From Hydrogenophilales bacterium (GTDB lineage Bacteria > Pseudomonadota > Gammaproteobacteria > Burkholderiales > Thiobacillaceae): 50,687 nucleotides of DNA. The notes beneath the pieces were generated by a model. It had not been told where the DNA came from. It saw only the letters and a program-made list of their open reading frames with translations, and searched no databases. This document shows, one piece after another, positions 9,099 to 20,539 of the stretch. The translations under genes were made by a program, and so were the position numbers. Within the stretch, counting starts at the first letter, position 1, and each line of letters starts with the position of its first letter. The stretch is taken from contig JAGXGM010000014.1 in assembly GCA_024636675.1 (NCBI GenBank), positions 1 to 50,687 on the forward strand. The letters are read 5' to 3'.

Positions 9099-9131
9099 CA
9101 CGGCCGCGCAGTAGATTGATGGGGGTGCTCA

Positions 9132-10259
9132 TTAGAACAGGCGCCCGCGCGGCATGCTGCCGCTGTCCTTTTTCGCCGCCAGGTCGGAAAGGATCACGGC
9201 ATCGCCCGGCTTCAGTTCGCCGGAGATGATCTCGGTGTAGGCCTTGTCGCTGATGCCGGTCCTGACCGCCACCCGCACCGGCTGGCCGTCTGTGCCCAGC
9301 ACATGCACCGCCGCGCCGCGCGGCGTGCTGCCGCGCTCTGCTTCCGGGTCGACCGGCGGGCGGAAGCGCAGCGCCGCCGTCGGCACCCGCAGCACGTCAC
9401 GGCGCGTTTCGACCTCCACCCGCAGATTGGCGGTCATCCCCGGCATCAGTGCCAGATCGGGGTTGGCGACATCGACCACCACGTTGTAGGTGACCACGTT
9501 CTGTTCGGTTCGGGCATTCAGGCGCACCTGCCGCACCGCGCCGCTGTAATGGACGTCGGGAAATGCGTCGACCAGAAATTTCACCGGTTGCCCCACCTTG
9601 ACCTGTCCGATGTCGGCTTCCGACACGGTGGAATCGATCTGCATCCGGGTCAGGTCCTTGCCGATCTGGAACAAGGTCGGCGTCTGGAAGCTCGCCGCCA
9701 CGGTCTGGCCGACGTCGACCTGACGGTCGATCACGGTGCCGTCGACCGGCGAGCGGATCACCGTGAAGCCGAGATTGGTCCGGTCGCGCGTCACCTGCGC
9801 GCGCGCCACCCGCACCTGCGCCATGGCCTGCTCGCGCGCCGCCTGCGCCTGGTCAAGCTCCTGGCGCGACACATACTCCTGCCCGAACAGCGTCCGCATC
9901 CGCGCGGCGTTGGCCTCAGCCAGCCTCAGCTGTGCCTGCGCGTTGGCCAGGTTGGCGCTGCTCTGCGCCAGCACCGCCTGGAACAGCGCGGGGTCGAGCT
10001 CGGCCAGCACCTGCCCGGCCTTCACCTGCTGGTTGAAGTCCGCCTCGATGCGCCGCACCGTGCCCGACACCTGGGTACCAACATTGACCAGGACGACGGG
10101 GCTGAGCGTGCCGTTGGCCGACACCTGCGCGCTGATGTCGCCGCGATCCACCGTCGCGGTCCGGTATTGCGACTCGACCGGCTTGTCCTGGCTACTCCAC
10201 CACCATCCCGCTGCAGCAATCACGATGACCAGCAGCCCCCACATTCCTGTTTTTTTCAT
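9132..10259 (-). CDS. MacA-like periplasmic adaptor (RND/HlyD family)
   Basis: Membrane-fusion protein bridging the MacB-type permease and the TolC-like channel. The 375-aa product has an N-terminal anchor (about residues 7–22) and a split lipoyl domain (GTQVSGTVRRIEADF and VIRSPVDGTVIDRQ) around an alpha-helical coiled-coil hairpin rich in Ala/Gln (about 95–155). A beta-barrel and a membrane-proximal domain follow (VVVDVANPDLALMPGMTAN). The ATG overlaps the TolC-like stop as ATGA. Next downstream is the ABC pair, across a palindromic spacer. Confidence 0.93.
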   Translation of the reverse strand: MKKTGMWGLLVIVIAAAGWWWSSQDKPVESQYRTATVDRGDISAQVSANGTLSPVVLVNVGTQVSGTVRRIEADFNQQVKAGQVLAELDPALFQAVLAQSSANLANAQAQLRLAEANAARMRTLFGQEYVSRQELDQAQAAREQAMAQVRVARAQVTRDRTNLGFTVIRSPVDGTVIDRQVDVGQTVAASFQTPTLFQIGKDLTRMQIDSTVSEADIGQVKVGQPVKFLVDAFPDVHYSGAVRQVRLNARTEQNVVTYNVVVDVANPDLALMPGMTANLRVEVETRRDVLRVPTAALRFRPPVDPEAERGSTPRGAAVHVLGTDGQPVRVAVRTGISDKAYTEIISGELKPGDAVILSDLAAKKDSGSMPRGRLF

Positions 10260-11632
10260 TGCATGGTTTCCTGTTGCACGCGTCCCATCCAGTCCCAGCT
10301 CAGTTCGCCCATGGCCTGCGCCAGCTCGGCCCGCGCCACCCTCAGGCCGAGCCGCGTCTGCAGCAGGCCCTGGCGCGCCTGTGCCAGGTTGGCCTGCGCG
10401 GAGAGCACGTCGAGCAGAATGCCGAGTCCGGCCCGGTAGCGGCCTAGCGCCACCCGTTCAGCGGCCGCAGCGCTTTCCACCAGGTCTGCACTGCGGCTGT
10501 CCGCCTCGGTCTCGCTGCGCAGGCGGTAAAAGGTGCGCCACACCTCCAGCGCCACCTGATTGCCGACGCGGTCGCGCTCGGCCGCGGCCAGCTCGGCCTG
10601 GGTCTGCGCGGCGGCGATCTGATAGGTGCTGCGGTAACCGGTGAACAGCGGGATCGTCAAATTAACCCCGAGGCTGGAGCTGGTGGCGGCCAGCGTGCCG
10701 CTGTCCTGCCGGCGCGCATCGAAAAAGGCCGACAGGCGCGGCTTGCCCTCAGCTTCGGCGCTGCGCACGCTGGCCGCGCGCGCGGCCAGCGTGGCCTCTG
10801 CCGCGCGCAACTCCGGCCGGCGGGTGTGCGCGGCCCCGATCAGCGCCTCTACCGCACGGCCGAGGTCAAGCGGCTGGCTGAAGGCGGCCTCGTCGTCCTG
10901 CAGCGCCCAGGCGGTCTGGCTGACATCCCCCATCAGGGCGGCCAGCTCGCCGCGCAGCCGTGCGGCTTCGCCTTCGGCGCGAATGCGCTCGATCTGGCGT
11001 TGGGAATGCACGGTTTTTGCCTGCAGGCGATCCAGCGGGATGGCGGTACCCACCTCCACCCGTACCGTCGCCGCTTTCAGCGCTTCCAGCGCGGAGGCCT
11101 CGGTTTCGCGGGCGGCGACGACAGCGCCCTGTGCAGTCAGCAGGTTGAAATAGGCGGTGACGGTTTGCAGATACAGCAGGCGCACGCTCGCATCGTGGCT
11201 GGCGTGCGCAGCGGCCAGCAGCGCCTCTGCGGCATCGCTTCGCGCGGCACGCCCGCCGAAGTCAAACAGCAGATACTGCGCATCCAGTCCGAATTGCCAG
11301 GCGCTGCGGTCGTCCGCCAGCGCGGCGTCGCCATTGCGCGCCAGACGGCCGCTGAACGAAATATCGGGCAGGTACGCGCTTTGCGCCTGCCCGAGTTCGG
11401 CGGCGCGCAGCCGTGCCGTAAGCCAGGCGCTGCGGGTGGCCGGATTGGCGCACAGCGCGCGCTCAACCGCGCGCGCCAGCGTGAGTGTGCCAGTAACGGT
11501 CGTCGCCTCACAGGCGGTTGCGGGGCGCAACCCGGCCGCCTGTGACGGCAGGGTGCGCCCGAGCACTCCGAAAGGATCAGCGGCCGAGGCCACGCTGCTG
11601 AACAGCATCACCAGCAGCAAAGAGAATCGCAT
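10256..11632 (-). CDS. TolC-family outer-membrane efflux protein
   Basis: Outer-membrane channel for the tripartite exporter encoded downstream. The 458-aa product starts at ATG 11632 with a clean signal peptide (MRFSLLLVMLFSSVASA). Two OEP repeats follow, with typical Ala/Leu/Gln-rich coiled-coil helices (AAEATLAARAASVRSAEAEG; AQANLAQARQGLL) and a LGVNLTIPLFTGY beta-hairpin motif. The upstream frame extension lacks a signal sequence and is rejected. It is the first gene of the operon and diverges from mutM across a 140-base gap. The exported substrate is unknown. Confidence 0.92.
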   Translation of the reverse strand: MRFSLLLVMLFSSVASAADPFGVLGRTLPSQAAGLRPATACEATTVTGTLTLARAVERALCANPATRSAWLTARLRAAELGQAQSAYLPDISFSGRLARNGDAALADDRSAWQFGLDAQYLLFDFGGRAARSDAAEALLAAAHASHDASVRLLYLQTVTAYFNLLTAQGAVVAARETEASALEALKAATVRVEVGTAIPLDRLQAKTVHSQRQIERIRAEGEAARLRGELAALMGDVSQTAWALQDDEAAFSQPLDLGRAVEALIGAAHTRRPELRAAEATLAARAASVRSAEAEGKPRLSAFFDARRQDSGTLAATSSSLGVNLTIPLFTGYRSTYQIAAAQTQAELAAAERDRVGNQVALEVWRTFYRLRSETEADSRSADLVESAAAAERVALGRYRAGLGILLDVLSAQANLAQARQGLLQTRLGLRVARAELAQAMGELSWDWMGRVQQETMQ

Positions 11633-11772
11633 GTTCAAAATTGGGAAGGCTTCAGGGATTGAAGTGCGGTATATAGAATCGCAGTGTATCGGTTCGGTTC
11701 CCGCTTGCGCGCGCAAAATAGTGCCAGGCGCCAAGCGTGGCGCCGACTTCCCCTTTGATCGAAGCCTGTCCC

Positions 11773-12585
11773 ATGCCCGAATTACCCGAAGTTGAAACCA
11801 CCCGCCTGGGCCTGTTGCCGCGCCTTCAGGGCCGCGCGCTCCGGCGCATCGTGGTGCGCAACCCGCGCCTGCGCTGGCCGGTGCCGGACGATCTGGAAGC
11901 CCGGCTGGCCGGACTTATGCTTAATTCACTCGTCCGGCGCGGCAAGTACCTGCTGTTCGATTTCGGCCCCGTCACGCAGATCGTGCATCTGGGCATGTCG
12001 GGCAGCCTGCGCTTTGCCGGGCCCGACGAGCCGGCCGCCCTGCACGATCATGTCGACTGGCTGTTCGACGACGGCACCACACTCAGGCTGCGTGACCCGC
12101 GCCGCTTCGGCGCGGTGCTGTGGACCGACGACGTGGCACGGCATCCGCTGCTGGCGCACCTGGGCCCGGAGCCGCTGACGCCGGCCTTCGATGCGGCCTG
12201 GCTGCACGCGCAATGCCAGCGCCGCAGCGCCGCGATCAAGCAGGTCATCATGGATGCGCAGGTGGTGGTCGGCGTCGGCAACATCTACGCCTCCGAGTCG
12301 CTGTTCCATGCCGGCATCCGCCCCGCCACCGCCGCCCGCCGCCTCAGCCGCCCGGCCTGCGCCCGGCTGGCGGCGGCCATCAAACAGGTGTTGACGGCGG
12401 CGATTGCCGCCGGCGGCAGTTCGCTGCGCGATTACGTCGCAAGCAGCGGCGAACTGGGCTACTTCCAGCTGCAGACGCGGGTGTACGATCGCGCCGGCCT
12501 GCCTTGCAAGACCTGCGCCACGCCGATCCGGCGCATCGTGCAGGGGCAGCGCGCAAGTTTTTACTGCCCTGCCTGCCAACGCTGA
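11773..12585 (+). CDS. mutM: Formamidopyrimidine-DNA glycosylase
   Basis: Bifunctional base-excision repair enzyme that removes 8-oxoguanine and FaPy lesions and nicks the abasic site. The 270-aa product begins MPELPEVETT, giving the catalytic Pro2 and Glu3. It has the conserved Lys in RRGKYLLFDF and a helix-two-turn-helix. A C-terminal zinc finger has two CxxC pairs (CKTC and CPAC, about residues 244–268). The in-frame upstream ATG (11737) would bury the catalytic N-terminal proline, so 11773 is certain on functional grounds. It diverges from the efflux operon. Confidence 0.97.
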   Translation: MPELPEVETTRLGLLPRLQGRALRRIVVRNPRLRWPVPDDLEARLAGLMLNSLVRRGKYLLFDFGPVTQIVHLGMSGSLRFAGPDEPAALHDHVDWLFDDGTTLRLRDPRRFGAVLWTDDVARHPLLAHLGPEPLTPAFDAAWLHAQCQRRSAAIKQVIMDAQVVVGVGNIYASESLFHAGIRPATAARRLSRPACARLAAAIKQVLTAAIAAGGSSLRDYVASSGELGYFQLQTRVYDRAGLPCKTCATPIRRIVQGQRASFYCPACQR

Positions 12586-12648
12586 TGCTGGCCTGCCACC
12601 GAATCAAGTTTGTCATTAAGATGCCGTTAAATTACAGCGATTTATCTG

Positions 12649-14625
12649 ATGGATGGCCTCATGAAACCTGCGACCCTGGTTGACGAATTCGAGCATTACA
12701 GTGCCTGGCGCGACGCCGTCTACGTGCGTGTCGAGGCGCTGCGCGACTGGCTCAATACGCAGGAACTGGGCGACGCCGAATCCGAGATGCGGCTAAACCA
12801 GCTTTTGGGGCGACTGCAGGAAGACACGCTGAACGTGGCCTTTGTTGCCGAGTTTTCGCGCGGCAAGTCCGAACTGATCAACGCGATTTTCTTCTCGGAT
12901 TACCGGCAGCGGGTGCTGCCGTCGTCCGCCGGGCGCACCACCATGTGCCCCACTGAACTGTATTACACCCCCACCCGGCGCCCCTCGCTGCGCCTGCTGC
13001 CGATTGAGACCAAGACCCGCGAAGGCAGCATTGCCGACCTCAAGCACGATGCCGACGCGTGGAGCGAATTCCCGCTCAACCTCGACTCCGCCGACGAGAT
13101 GAGCGCAATCCTGATGCGACTGGCCGACACCCTGCAGGTCGACGCCGCCACAGCCGAGGCCTACGGCCTGATCAATCCGGATGACGCGGAAACCGCGCAC
13201 AGTCTGGAACGTGACGGCTGCATCTCGATTCCGCGCTGGCGCCATGCGCTGATCAACTTCCCGCATCCGCTGCTGAAGCAGGGACTGGTCATCCTCGACA
13301 CCCCGGGGCTGAATGCCATCGGCACCGAACCCGAACTCACGCTCAACATGCTGCCCAGCGCGCATGCCGTGCTGTTCCTGCTCGCCGCCGACACCGGCGT
13401 CACCAAGTCGGACATCGAAATCTGGCGCCAATACATCGCCCCGGTGCAAGGAGCCAGCCGGGCGCGACTGGTGGTGATGAACAAGATCGACGGTCTGTGG
13501 GACGAGCTCAAGACACCGGCTGAAATCGATGCCGAAATCGCCCGTCAGGTCACCAGCAGCGCGGCCTTGCTCGACCTGCCCGCGAGTCAGGTCTACCCGG
13601 TTTCGGCGCAAAAGGCGCTGGTCGCCAAAATAAAGAACGACTCCGGCCTGCTGGCGAGAAGCCGCCTGCCCGAACTGGAAGCCGCACTGACCCAGGAACT
13701 GATTCCCCACAAGCAGTCGCTGGTCAGCGAATCGGCCCAGGCCAGCGTGGAAGACGTGGTCATCAAGACCACCGAATTGCTGGAAACCCGGCTCGCCACG
13801 CTTCAGGATCAGGTCGACGAACTGGAAGGGCTGCGCGGCAAGAACCGCGACGTCATCCAGCACATGATGATCAAAGCCAACGAGGACAAGCAGCAGTTCG
13901 AGCGCGGCCTGGAGCAGTTCAATGCGCTGCGCAACGTATTCGCTTCACAGGTCGACACGCTTCGCCAGCGGCTGGGCATGCAGACTTTGCGCGGCGAAGT
14001 GCGCAAAACCCGGCGGGCGATGGAAAAAAGCCGTTTCAGCGCGGGCCTGCGCGAGGCAATGGGGCACTTCTTCCGCGAAATCGACAGCAACCTCAAGGCT
14101 TCATCTGCGATCACACTGGAAATACGCGCGATGATGACGGCGATGTACCAGAAATTCAGCGACGAGCATGGCCTGGCGGCGGTCAACCCGCCGGATCACA
14201 GCCTGCGCAAATACCGCAAGGAAATGGCGCGACTGGAGCGCATTTTCGACGAGCGCTTCAATACGGTTTTCAAAATGCTGACCCTGGGCCAGCACCAACT
14301 GACTACGCGTTTTTTCGAGACCCTGGCCAGCAAGGTTGTGCAGGTATTCGAACTCGCCAACAGCGAGACTGAATCCTGGCTGAAAGCGCTGATTGCGCCG
14401 ATGGAAACCCAGGTTCGCGAACACAAGGTCCAGTTGAAGCGCCGCCTGGAAAGCGTCAGCCGCATCCATGCCGCGACCGAAACGCTGGATGACCGTATCG
14501 CCGAACTCGAGGCGTCAACCGGGACCGCGAGCGACCAGCTGGATCAACTGGCGCGCATCAACGCGCGCATCGTCGATGCCCTGTCCGACGACCTGACGGA
14601 AGCTCGGCAGGCCAAAACAGCCTGA
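12649..14625 (+). CDS. Dynamin-like GTPase
   Basis: The 658-aa product is a bacterial dynamin-family protein. It has G1 EFSRGKS (residues 68–74, with Lys73 and Ser74), a G2 threonine in GRTTMCPTE (about 97), G3 DTPGL (217–221) and G4 NKID (278–281). Long helical segments with coiled-coil character follow from about 370 to the C-terminus. No clear transmembrane helix is seen. Family members bind or remodel membranes, but the role here is unknown. The start could be ATG 12649 or 12661; neither has a strong ribosome site. It converges with the ferredoxin gene with one base between them. Confidence 0.85.
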   Translation: MDGLMKPATLVDEFEHYSAWRDAVYVRVEALRDWLNTQELGDAESEMRLNQLLGRLQEDTLNVAFVAEFSRGKSELINAIFFSDYRQRVLPSSAGRTTMCPTELYYTPTRRPSLRLLPIETKTREGSIADLKHDADAWSEFPLNLDSADEMSAILMRLADTLQVDAATAEAYGLINPDDAETAHSLERDGCISIPRWRHALINFPHPLLKQGLVILDTPGLNAIGTEPELTLNMLPSAHAVLFLLAADTGVTKSDIEIWRQYIAPVQGASRARLVVMNKIDGLWDELKTPAEIDAEIARQVTSSAALLDLPASQVYPVSAQKALVAKIKNDSGLLARSRLPELEAALTQELIPHKQSLVSESAQASVEDVVIKTTELLETRLATLQDQVDELEGLRGKNRDVIQHMMIKANEDKQQFERGLEQFNALRNVFASQVDTLRQRLGMQTLRGEVRKTRRAMEKSRFSAGLREAMGHFFREIDSNLKASSAITLEIRAMMTAMYQKFSDEHGLAAVNPPDHSLRKYRKEMARLERIFDERFNTVFKMLTLGQHQLTTRFFETLASKVVQVFELANSETESWLKALIAPMETQVREHKVQLKRRLESVSRIHAATETLDDRIAELEASTGTASDQLDQLARINARIVDALSDDLTEARQAKTA

Positions 14626-14626
14626 A

Positions 14627-15951
<1,325 letters not shown>

Positions 15952-15962
<11 letters not shown>

Positions 15963-17289
15963 CACCAGCCCCCACCACCACGCTCACCAGCCTGTCGGGG
16001 TCGATGCGGCGGGCAAACGCCTGCTTCACCGTTGCCACATCGACCGCCTCCACCCGGTCGACCCAGGTCTCCAGATAATCGAACGGCAGCCTGTAGAAGC
16101 CGATCAGCGACAGGTAATCGAGGATTTTCCGGTTGCTGTCGATGCGCAGCGGGAAGCCGCCGGTGAGGTTGGATTTGGCCTGGGTGAGCTCGGCTTCCGA
16201 GGGGCCGTTGGCAATGAACTGCCGCAGCGTTGTCTGCGCCACCATCAAGGCGTCGTCGGTCTGCTCCAGCTTGGTCTGCAGGCCCAGCTGGAACGGTCCT
16301 GCCTCCATCAACGGCAGGAAATAACTGTAGGCGCTGTAGGCGTAACCGCGCTTGTCGCGCACCTCACGCAGCAGCCGCGAGTCGAAACCGCCGCCGCCCA
16401 GCACATAGTTACCGACGAACAGCGGGAAGAAATCGGGATCGTTGCGCGCCATCCCCAGCGCCCCCATCAGCACATGGCTTTGGCTAGAGGGGTGCGCGAT
16501 GCGCGTGTCGGAGGCCGCTGCCGGCACAGGCGCCGGCAGCGGCGGCAGCGCCGGCGCCCGAGACAAGCCGGCTGTCAGGCGAACCGCGATGGCCTCGGCC
16601 TCGGCACGCGTGATGTCGCCCATCAGTGAAACCACCACGTTGGGCGCGCTGTAATGGGCGCGATAAAACGCCTGCAGGTCGCCACGCGTCAGCCGCGCAA
16701 TGGCAGCCGGCTCCCCCGCTTCATCGTGCGCATAGGGATGGCTGCCATACAGCGCACGGTAAAACGCCTTGCTGGCGACATTGCCGGGATCGGCCTCGGC
16801 TTCGCGGATCGACGATATCTGGCGCTGCTTTTCGCGCTTGACCACTGCCTGCGGAAAGTCGGGGCGCTGCAGCACGCGCGCGAGAATATCGAGCGACTTG
16901 TCCTTTTCAGCGGCAGACGACAGGGTGCGCAACATCACGCTGGCGCGGTCGCGGTCGAAGCGCCCCGACAGCACCGCGCCCACATCGGCCAGGCGATGGG
17001 CGATGGCAGTGTCGGAGAGGCCACCCGCGCCCTGATCGAGCAGGCCGTGGGTCAGCCGGGCGAGGCCGGCCTTGCCGGCGGGATCGCGGGCGCTGCCGGC
17101 GGGAAAATCCACCGCGACATCGAGCATCGGCAACTCGTGGCTTTCGACAAAGAACACCCGTGCGCCCTGCGGCGTTTGCCAGTGCTGGATGGCGAGCGCA
17201 GCCTGCACCGACAACGGCAGACCCAGCAAGAGGGCAACAAGGAAAGGCTTGATCAACATGGTTTTGAGTGTCAGGGATTTAATTTGCAT
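15952..17289 (-). CDS. M16-family zinc-peptidase homologue lacking the active site
   Basis: The 445-aa product has a signal peptide (about residues 1–30) and two M16 domains, including RDKRGYAYSAYSYF in the second. At the place of the zinc motif HxxEH it reads HGLLDQ (81–86), so the catalytic Glu and second His are missing. The protein is probably the non-catalytic partner of the M16 peptidase encoded just upstream, as in two-subunit M16B enzymes. ATG 17289 has GGGAG six bases upstream and overlaps the upstream stop by 11 bases. The substrate is unknown. Confidence 0.88.
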
Positions 17290-18637
17290 GGCGTACTCCC
17301 GGCACATTGGCGCGGCGGGGTTGCGCGTCCAGCGGCTGCGGATCGAGCTCACCCACGCTCAGGCGGTCGTCCTGCAGCCATTGCTGCGCGGCGGCCTGCA
17401 CGTCCCTGGCGGTCACCGCACGCAGCTTGTCGACCCGGCCCGCCAGCGCTTCGGGCGGCAGGCCCACGGTCACATATTCGCCCAATTGCATGGCCTGATA
17501 AAACAGCGAGTCGCGCTGGTAAACATCGGCCGCAATGACCTGCGCCTTGACCCGTGCAAGTTCAGCCTCGCTGATGCCTTCACGCTGCAGCTTCTCGAGT
17601 TCGCCGCGAATGGCTTTTTCCAGCGCCGCCACCGCCCCCCCCGGCGCCGGCGTCGCGTCGATCATGAACATGCCCGGCCCACGCGCGACGGGGTCGTAGC
17701 CTGCGCTCGCATTCACTGCGATCTGCCGTGTTTTGACCAGCGACTTTTGAAGCCGCGCCGAGTCGTTACCGGACAGCACGCCGGCCAGGATCTGCAGGGC
17801 ATAAGGCGTGGTGTCCTGCTTCCAGTCCTTCAGGGCGGGCGCATGCCAGGCCATCAGCAGATATGGCAGCTGCGCCGGCGCCTTCACCACGATGCGCTTC
17901 ACACCAAGCTGGGCGGGCTCGGCCTGCGGCTTGCGTTCGGGCAAAGCACGCGCCGGCAGCGCACCGAAATGCTGTTTGGCCAGCGCAATCACCTCCTTGG
18001 CCTCGACGTCGCCAGCCACCACCAGAATGGCATTGTTGGGGGTATACCAGCGCGCATACCAGTCGCGCGCATCCTGCGCGGTCATGTTTTTCAGATCGTC
18101 CATCCAGCCGATGATCGGGCGACGGTAGGGGTGCGCCAGGTAGGCGGTGGCCATCAGGCGTTCATACAGCACCGATTGCGGCTGGTCGTCGGTACGCAGC
18201 CGGCGCTCTTCCATCACCACCTGGATTTCCTTGGCAAACAGTTCGTCGCTGATGACGAGGTTGGCCATGCGGTCGGCCTCCAGCCGCATCGACAACGCCA
18301 GCCGGTCTTTCTGCATCTGCTGGAAATACGCCGTGTAATCGCGGCTGGTAAACGCATTCTCGCGCCCGCCTGCGGCGGCGATTCGCTTGGAAAACTCGCC
18401 AGGCGGGACCGTTTCCGTACCCTTGAACATCATGTGCTCAAGCACATGCGCCACCCCGGTGGTGCCGCTGAACTCATCCATCGAGCCGGCGCGGTACCAT
18501 ACCTGCGACACCATCACCGGGGCGCGACGGTCCTCGTGCACGATCACCCGCATGCCATTGTCCAGCGTGACGTCCGTTAAAGCCGCCTGCGCGCTGCCCA
18601 GCAGCAGCGCCAAACCGATTGCCCATAAGCTGCGCAT
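17279..18637 (-). CDS. M16-family zinc peptidase, secreted or periplasmic
   Basis: The 452-aa product starts at ATG 18637 with AGGGG upstream and a signal peptide (MRSLWAIGLALLLGSAQA), so it acts in the periplasm. The inverted zinc motif HVLEH is intact (His64, Glu67, His68), with a downstream glutamate as expected. A second M16 domain has the R/Y signature region. Family members cleave peptides and unfolded fragments. It is coupled to the inactive M16 homologue downstream, which suggests a heterodimer (inference). It diverges from ftsY across 185 bases. Confidence 0.92.
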   Translation of the reverse strand: MRSLWAIGLALLLGSAQAALTDVTLDNGMRVIVHEDRRAPVMVSQVWYRAGSMDEFSGTTGVAHVLEHMMFKGTETVPPGEFSKRIAAAGGRENAFTSRDYTAYFQQMQKDRLALSMRLEADRMANLVISDELFAKEIQVVMEERRLRTDDQPQSVLYERLMATAYLAHPYRRPIIGWMDDLKNMTAQDARDWYARWYTPNNAILVVAGDVEAKEVIALAKQHFGALPARALPERKPQAEPAQLGVKRIVVKAPAQLPYLLMAWHAPALKDWKQDTTPYALQILAGVLSGNDSARLQKSLVKTRQIAVNASAGYDPVARGPGMFMIDATPAPGGAVAALEKAIRGELEKLQREGISEAELARVKAQVIAADVYQRDSLFYQAMQLGEYVTVGLPPEALAGRVDKLRAVTARDVQAAAQQWLQDDRLSVGELDPQPLDAQPRRANVPGVRHAN

Positions 18638-18822
18638 GCTATTCACCCCTGTCTGCACGTATTTGAAATATCCTGGAAACCCTTGCCGGACGCACCTTGC
18701 CGGTCAAAAATGATCAAGCCAATCTGCATGCAAAAATCCTTAAGCGTATGAGTGGTCAACTGCGGTTTTCAGGATGATAAGATACAGCGTCCGTCCAACA
18801 GTTGTCCTGACTGACTTAATCC

Positions 18823-19872
18823 GTGTTTAGTTTCTTCAAGCCCAAACCAGCTACCGCCCCGGAGCCATCCGCGCCCGAAGAGACGGCGCAACCCATCTCG
18901 AGCCCACCCGTTGTCGAGCCGGCTGCTGCGCCGGCCGAGGCGCGCCCGGGCTGGGCGCAACGCCTGAAGCAGGGCCTCGCGAAAACCCGCGACAGGCTCG
19001 GCGGCCAGCTGTCCGGCCTGTTCGGCGTCGGGCGCAAGATCGATGCCGAACTGTTCGAGGAGCTCGAAACCATCCTCGTCACCGCCGACGTCGGCGTCGA
19101 TGCCACCCAGGCGCTGCTCGACACCCTGCAGAAGAAAGTGCGGCGCGAGGGGCTGACCGAGGCCGCCGACCTGCAGGCGGCGCTGAAGCAGGCGCTTGTC
19201 GACCTGCTGACACCGCTGCAGGCACCGCTCGACGTCACGTCGTCCAAGCCCTTCATCCTGATGCTTGCCGGCGTCAACGGCGCGGGCAAGACCACCACCA
19301 TCGGCAAGCTCGCCAAACTCTACCAGGCGCAGGGCCTGTCCGTGCTGCTAGCGGCGGGCGACACCTTCCGCGCGGCGGCACGCGAACAGTTGCAGGTCTG
19401 GGGCGAACGCAACAATGTGACCGTGGTGAGCCAGGAAAAAGGCGATTCCGCCGCGGTGATCTTCGACGCCATCCAGGCCGCGCAGGCGCGCGGCATCGAC
19501 GTGGTGCTGGCCGACACCGCCGGCCGCCTGCCGACCCAGCTGCACCTGATGGAGGAAATCAGGAAGGTCAAGCGCGTGATCGAGAAAGCTGCCCCCGGCG
19601 CGCCGCACGAAGTGCTGCTGGTGCTCGACGCCAACACCGGGCAGAACGCCGTCACCCAGGTCAAGGCTTTCGACGATGCGCTCGGCGTGACCGGCCTCGT
19701 GCTGACCAAGCTCGACGGCACGGCCAAGGGCGGCGCGATTGCGGCCATCGCGCAGGCTAGGTCAAGCCCGGCGCGGCCGATCCCGGTGCGCTACATCGGC
19801 GTCGGGGAAACTGTCGACGACCTGCGGCCGTTCGATGCGCGCGAATTCGTCGAGGCTGTATTCACCGTTTGA
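18823..19872 (+). CDS. ftsY: Signal recognition particle receptor FtsY
   Basis: GTPase that docks SRP–ribosome complexes at the membrane. The 349-aa product has an acidic/proline-rich A region (1–50), an N domain and a G domain. The G domain has GVNGAGKTTTIGKLA, DTAGRLPTQ, LDANTGQNA and TKLDGTAKGG. The start is GTG 18823 (MFSFFKPK), since no ATG gives the conserved N-terminus. No strong ribosome site is seen. It heads the ftsY–ftsE–ftsX–rpoH cluster, and ftsE follows after two bases. Confidence 0.96.
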   Translation: MFSFFKPKPATAPEPSAPEETAQPISSPPVVEPAAAPAEARPGWAQRLKQGLAKTRDRLGGQLSGLFGVGRKIDAELFEELETILVTADVGVDATQALLDTLQKKVRREGLTEAADLQAALKQALVDLLTPLQAPLDVTSSKPFILMLAGVNGAGKTTTIGKLAKLYQAQGLSVLLAAGDTFRAAAREQLQVWGERNNVTVVSQEKGDSAAVIFDAIQAAQARGIDVVLADTAGRLPTQLHLMEEIRKVKRVIEKAAPGAPHEVLLVLDANTGQNAVTQVKAFDDALGVTGLVLTKLDGTAKGGAIAAIAQARSSPARPIPVRYIGVGETVDDLRPFDAREFVEAVFTV

Positions 19873-19873
19873 C

Positions 19874-20539
19874 ATGCCCATGATCAGCTTCAGCCAGGTC
19901 ACCAAGCGCTACCCCGGCGGGCACGAAGCCCTGTCCGGGGCCAATTTCGCCATCGAAAAAGGGGAACTGGTTTTTCTGGTCGGACATTCCGGCGCAGGCA
20001 AGAGCACCCTGCTGAAACTCATCGCCGCCATCGAACGCCCCACCAGCGGCGTCGTGTCGGTCAGCGGCCAGAACGTCGGCCGCCTGTCGCACCACGCCGT
20101 GCCCTATCTGCGCCGCAATATCGGCCTGGTGTTCCAGGACCACAAGCTGCTGTTCGACCGAAACGTGATCGAAAACGTGCTGCTGCCGCTCGACATCGCC
20201 GGCTTCGACCGCCGCGAGGCGCTAAAGCGTGCGCGTGCCGTGATCGACAAGGTCGGCCTGCTCAAGCGCGAAAAAGCCAACCCGGTCAGCCTCTCCGGCG
20301 GCGAACAGCAGCGCCTGTGCATCGCCCGCGCGCTGGTGAGCCGCCCCGCCCTGCTGCTGGCCGACGAGCCTACCGGCAACCTCGACGCCGGCTATGCCGC
20401 CGACATCATGACGATGTTCCGCGATTTCCATCAGGTCGGCACCACCCTGGTGATTGCCACCCACGACGACCGCGCCATCGCGGCGCTGGGGGGTCGCACG
20501 CTGCGGCTGGATCACGGCAAGATCGAGGCGGCGGCATGA
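19874..20539 (+). CDS. ftsE: Cell-division ATP-binding protein FtsE
   Basis: ATPase of the FtsEX complex that activates peptidoglycan hydrolases at the septum. The 221-aa product has Walker [11 protein letters not shown]-loop LVFQDHKLL, signature [15 protein letters not shown], Walker [13 protein letters not shown] and H-loop ATHD. The start is ATG 19874 ([14 protein letters not shown]), two bases after the ftsY stop; a second in-frame ATG is at 19880. The stop overlaps the ftsX start (ATGA). Confidence 0.96.
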   Translation: MPMISFSQVTKRYPGGHEALSGANFAIEKGELVFLVGHSGAGKSTLLKLIAAIERPTSGVVSVSGQNVGRLSHHAVPYLRRNIGLVFQDHKLLFDRNVIENVLLPLDIAGFDRREALKRARAVIDKVGLLKREKANPVSLSGGEQQRLCIARALVSRPALLLADEPTGNLDAGYAADIMTMFRDFHQVGTTLVIATHDDRAIAALGGRTLRLDHGKIEAAA

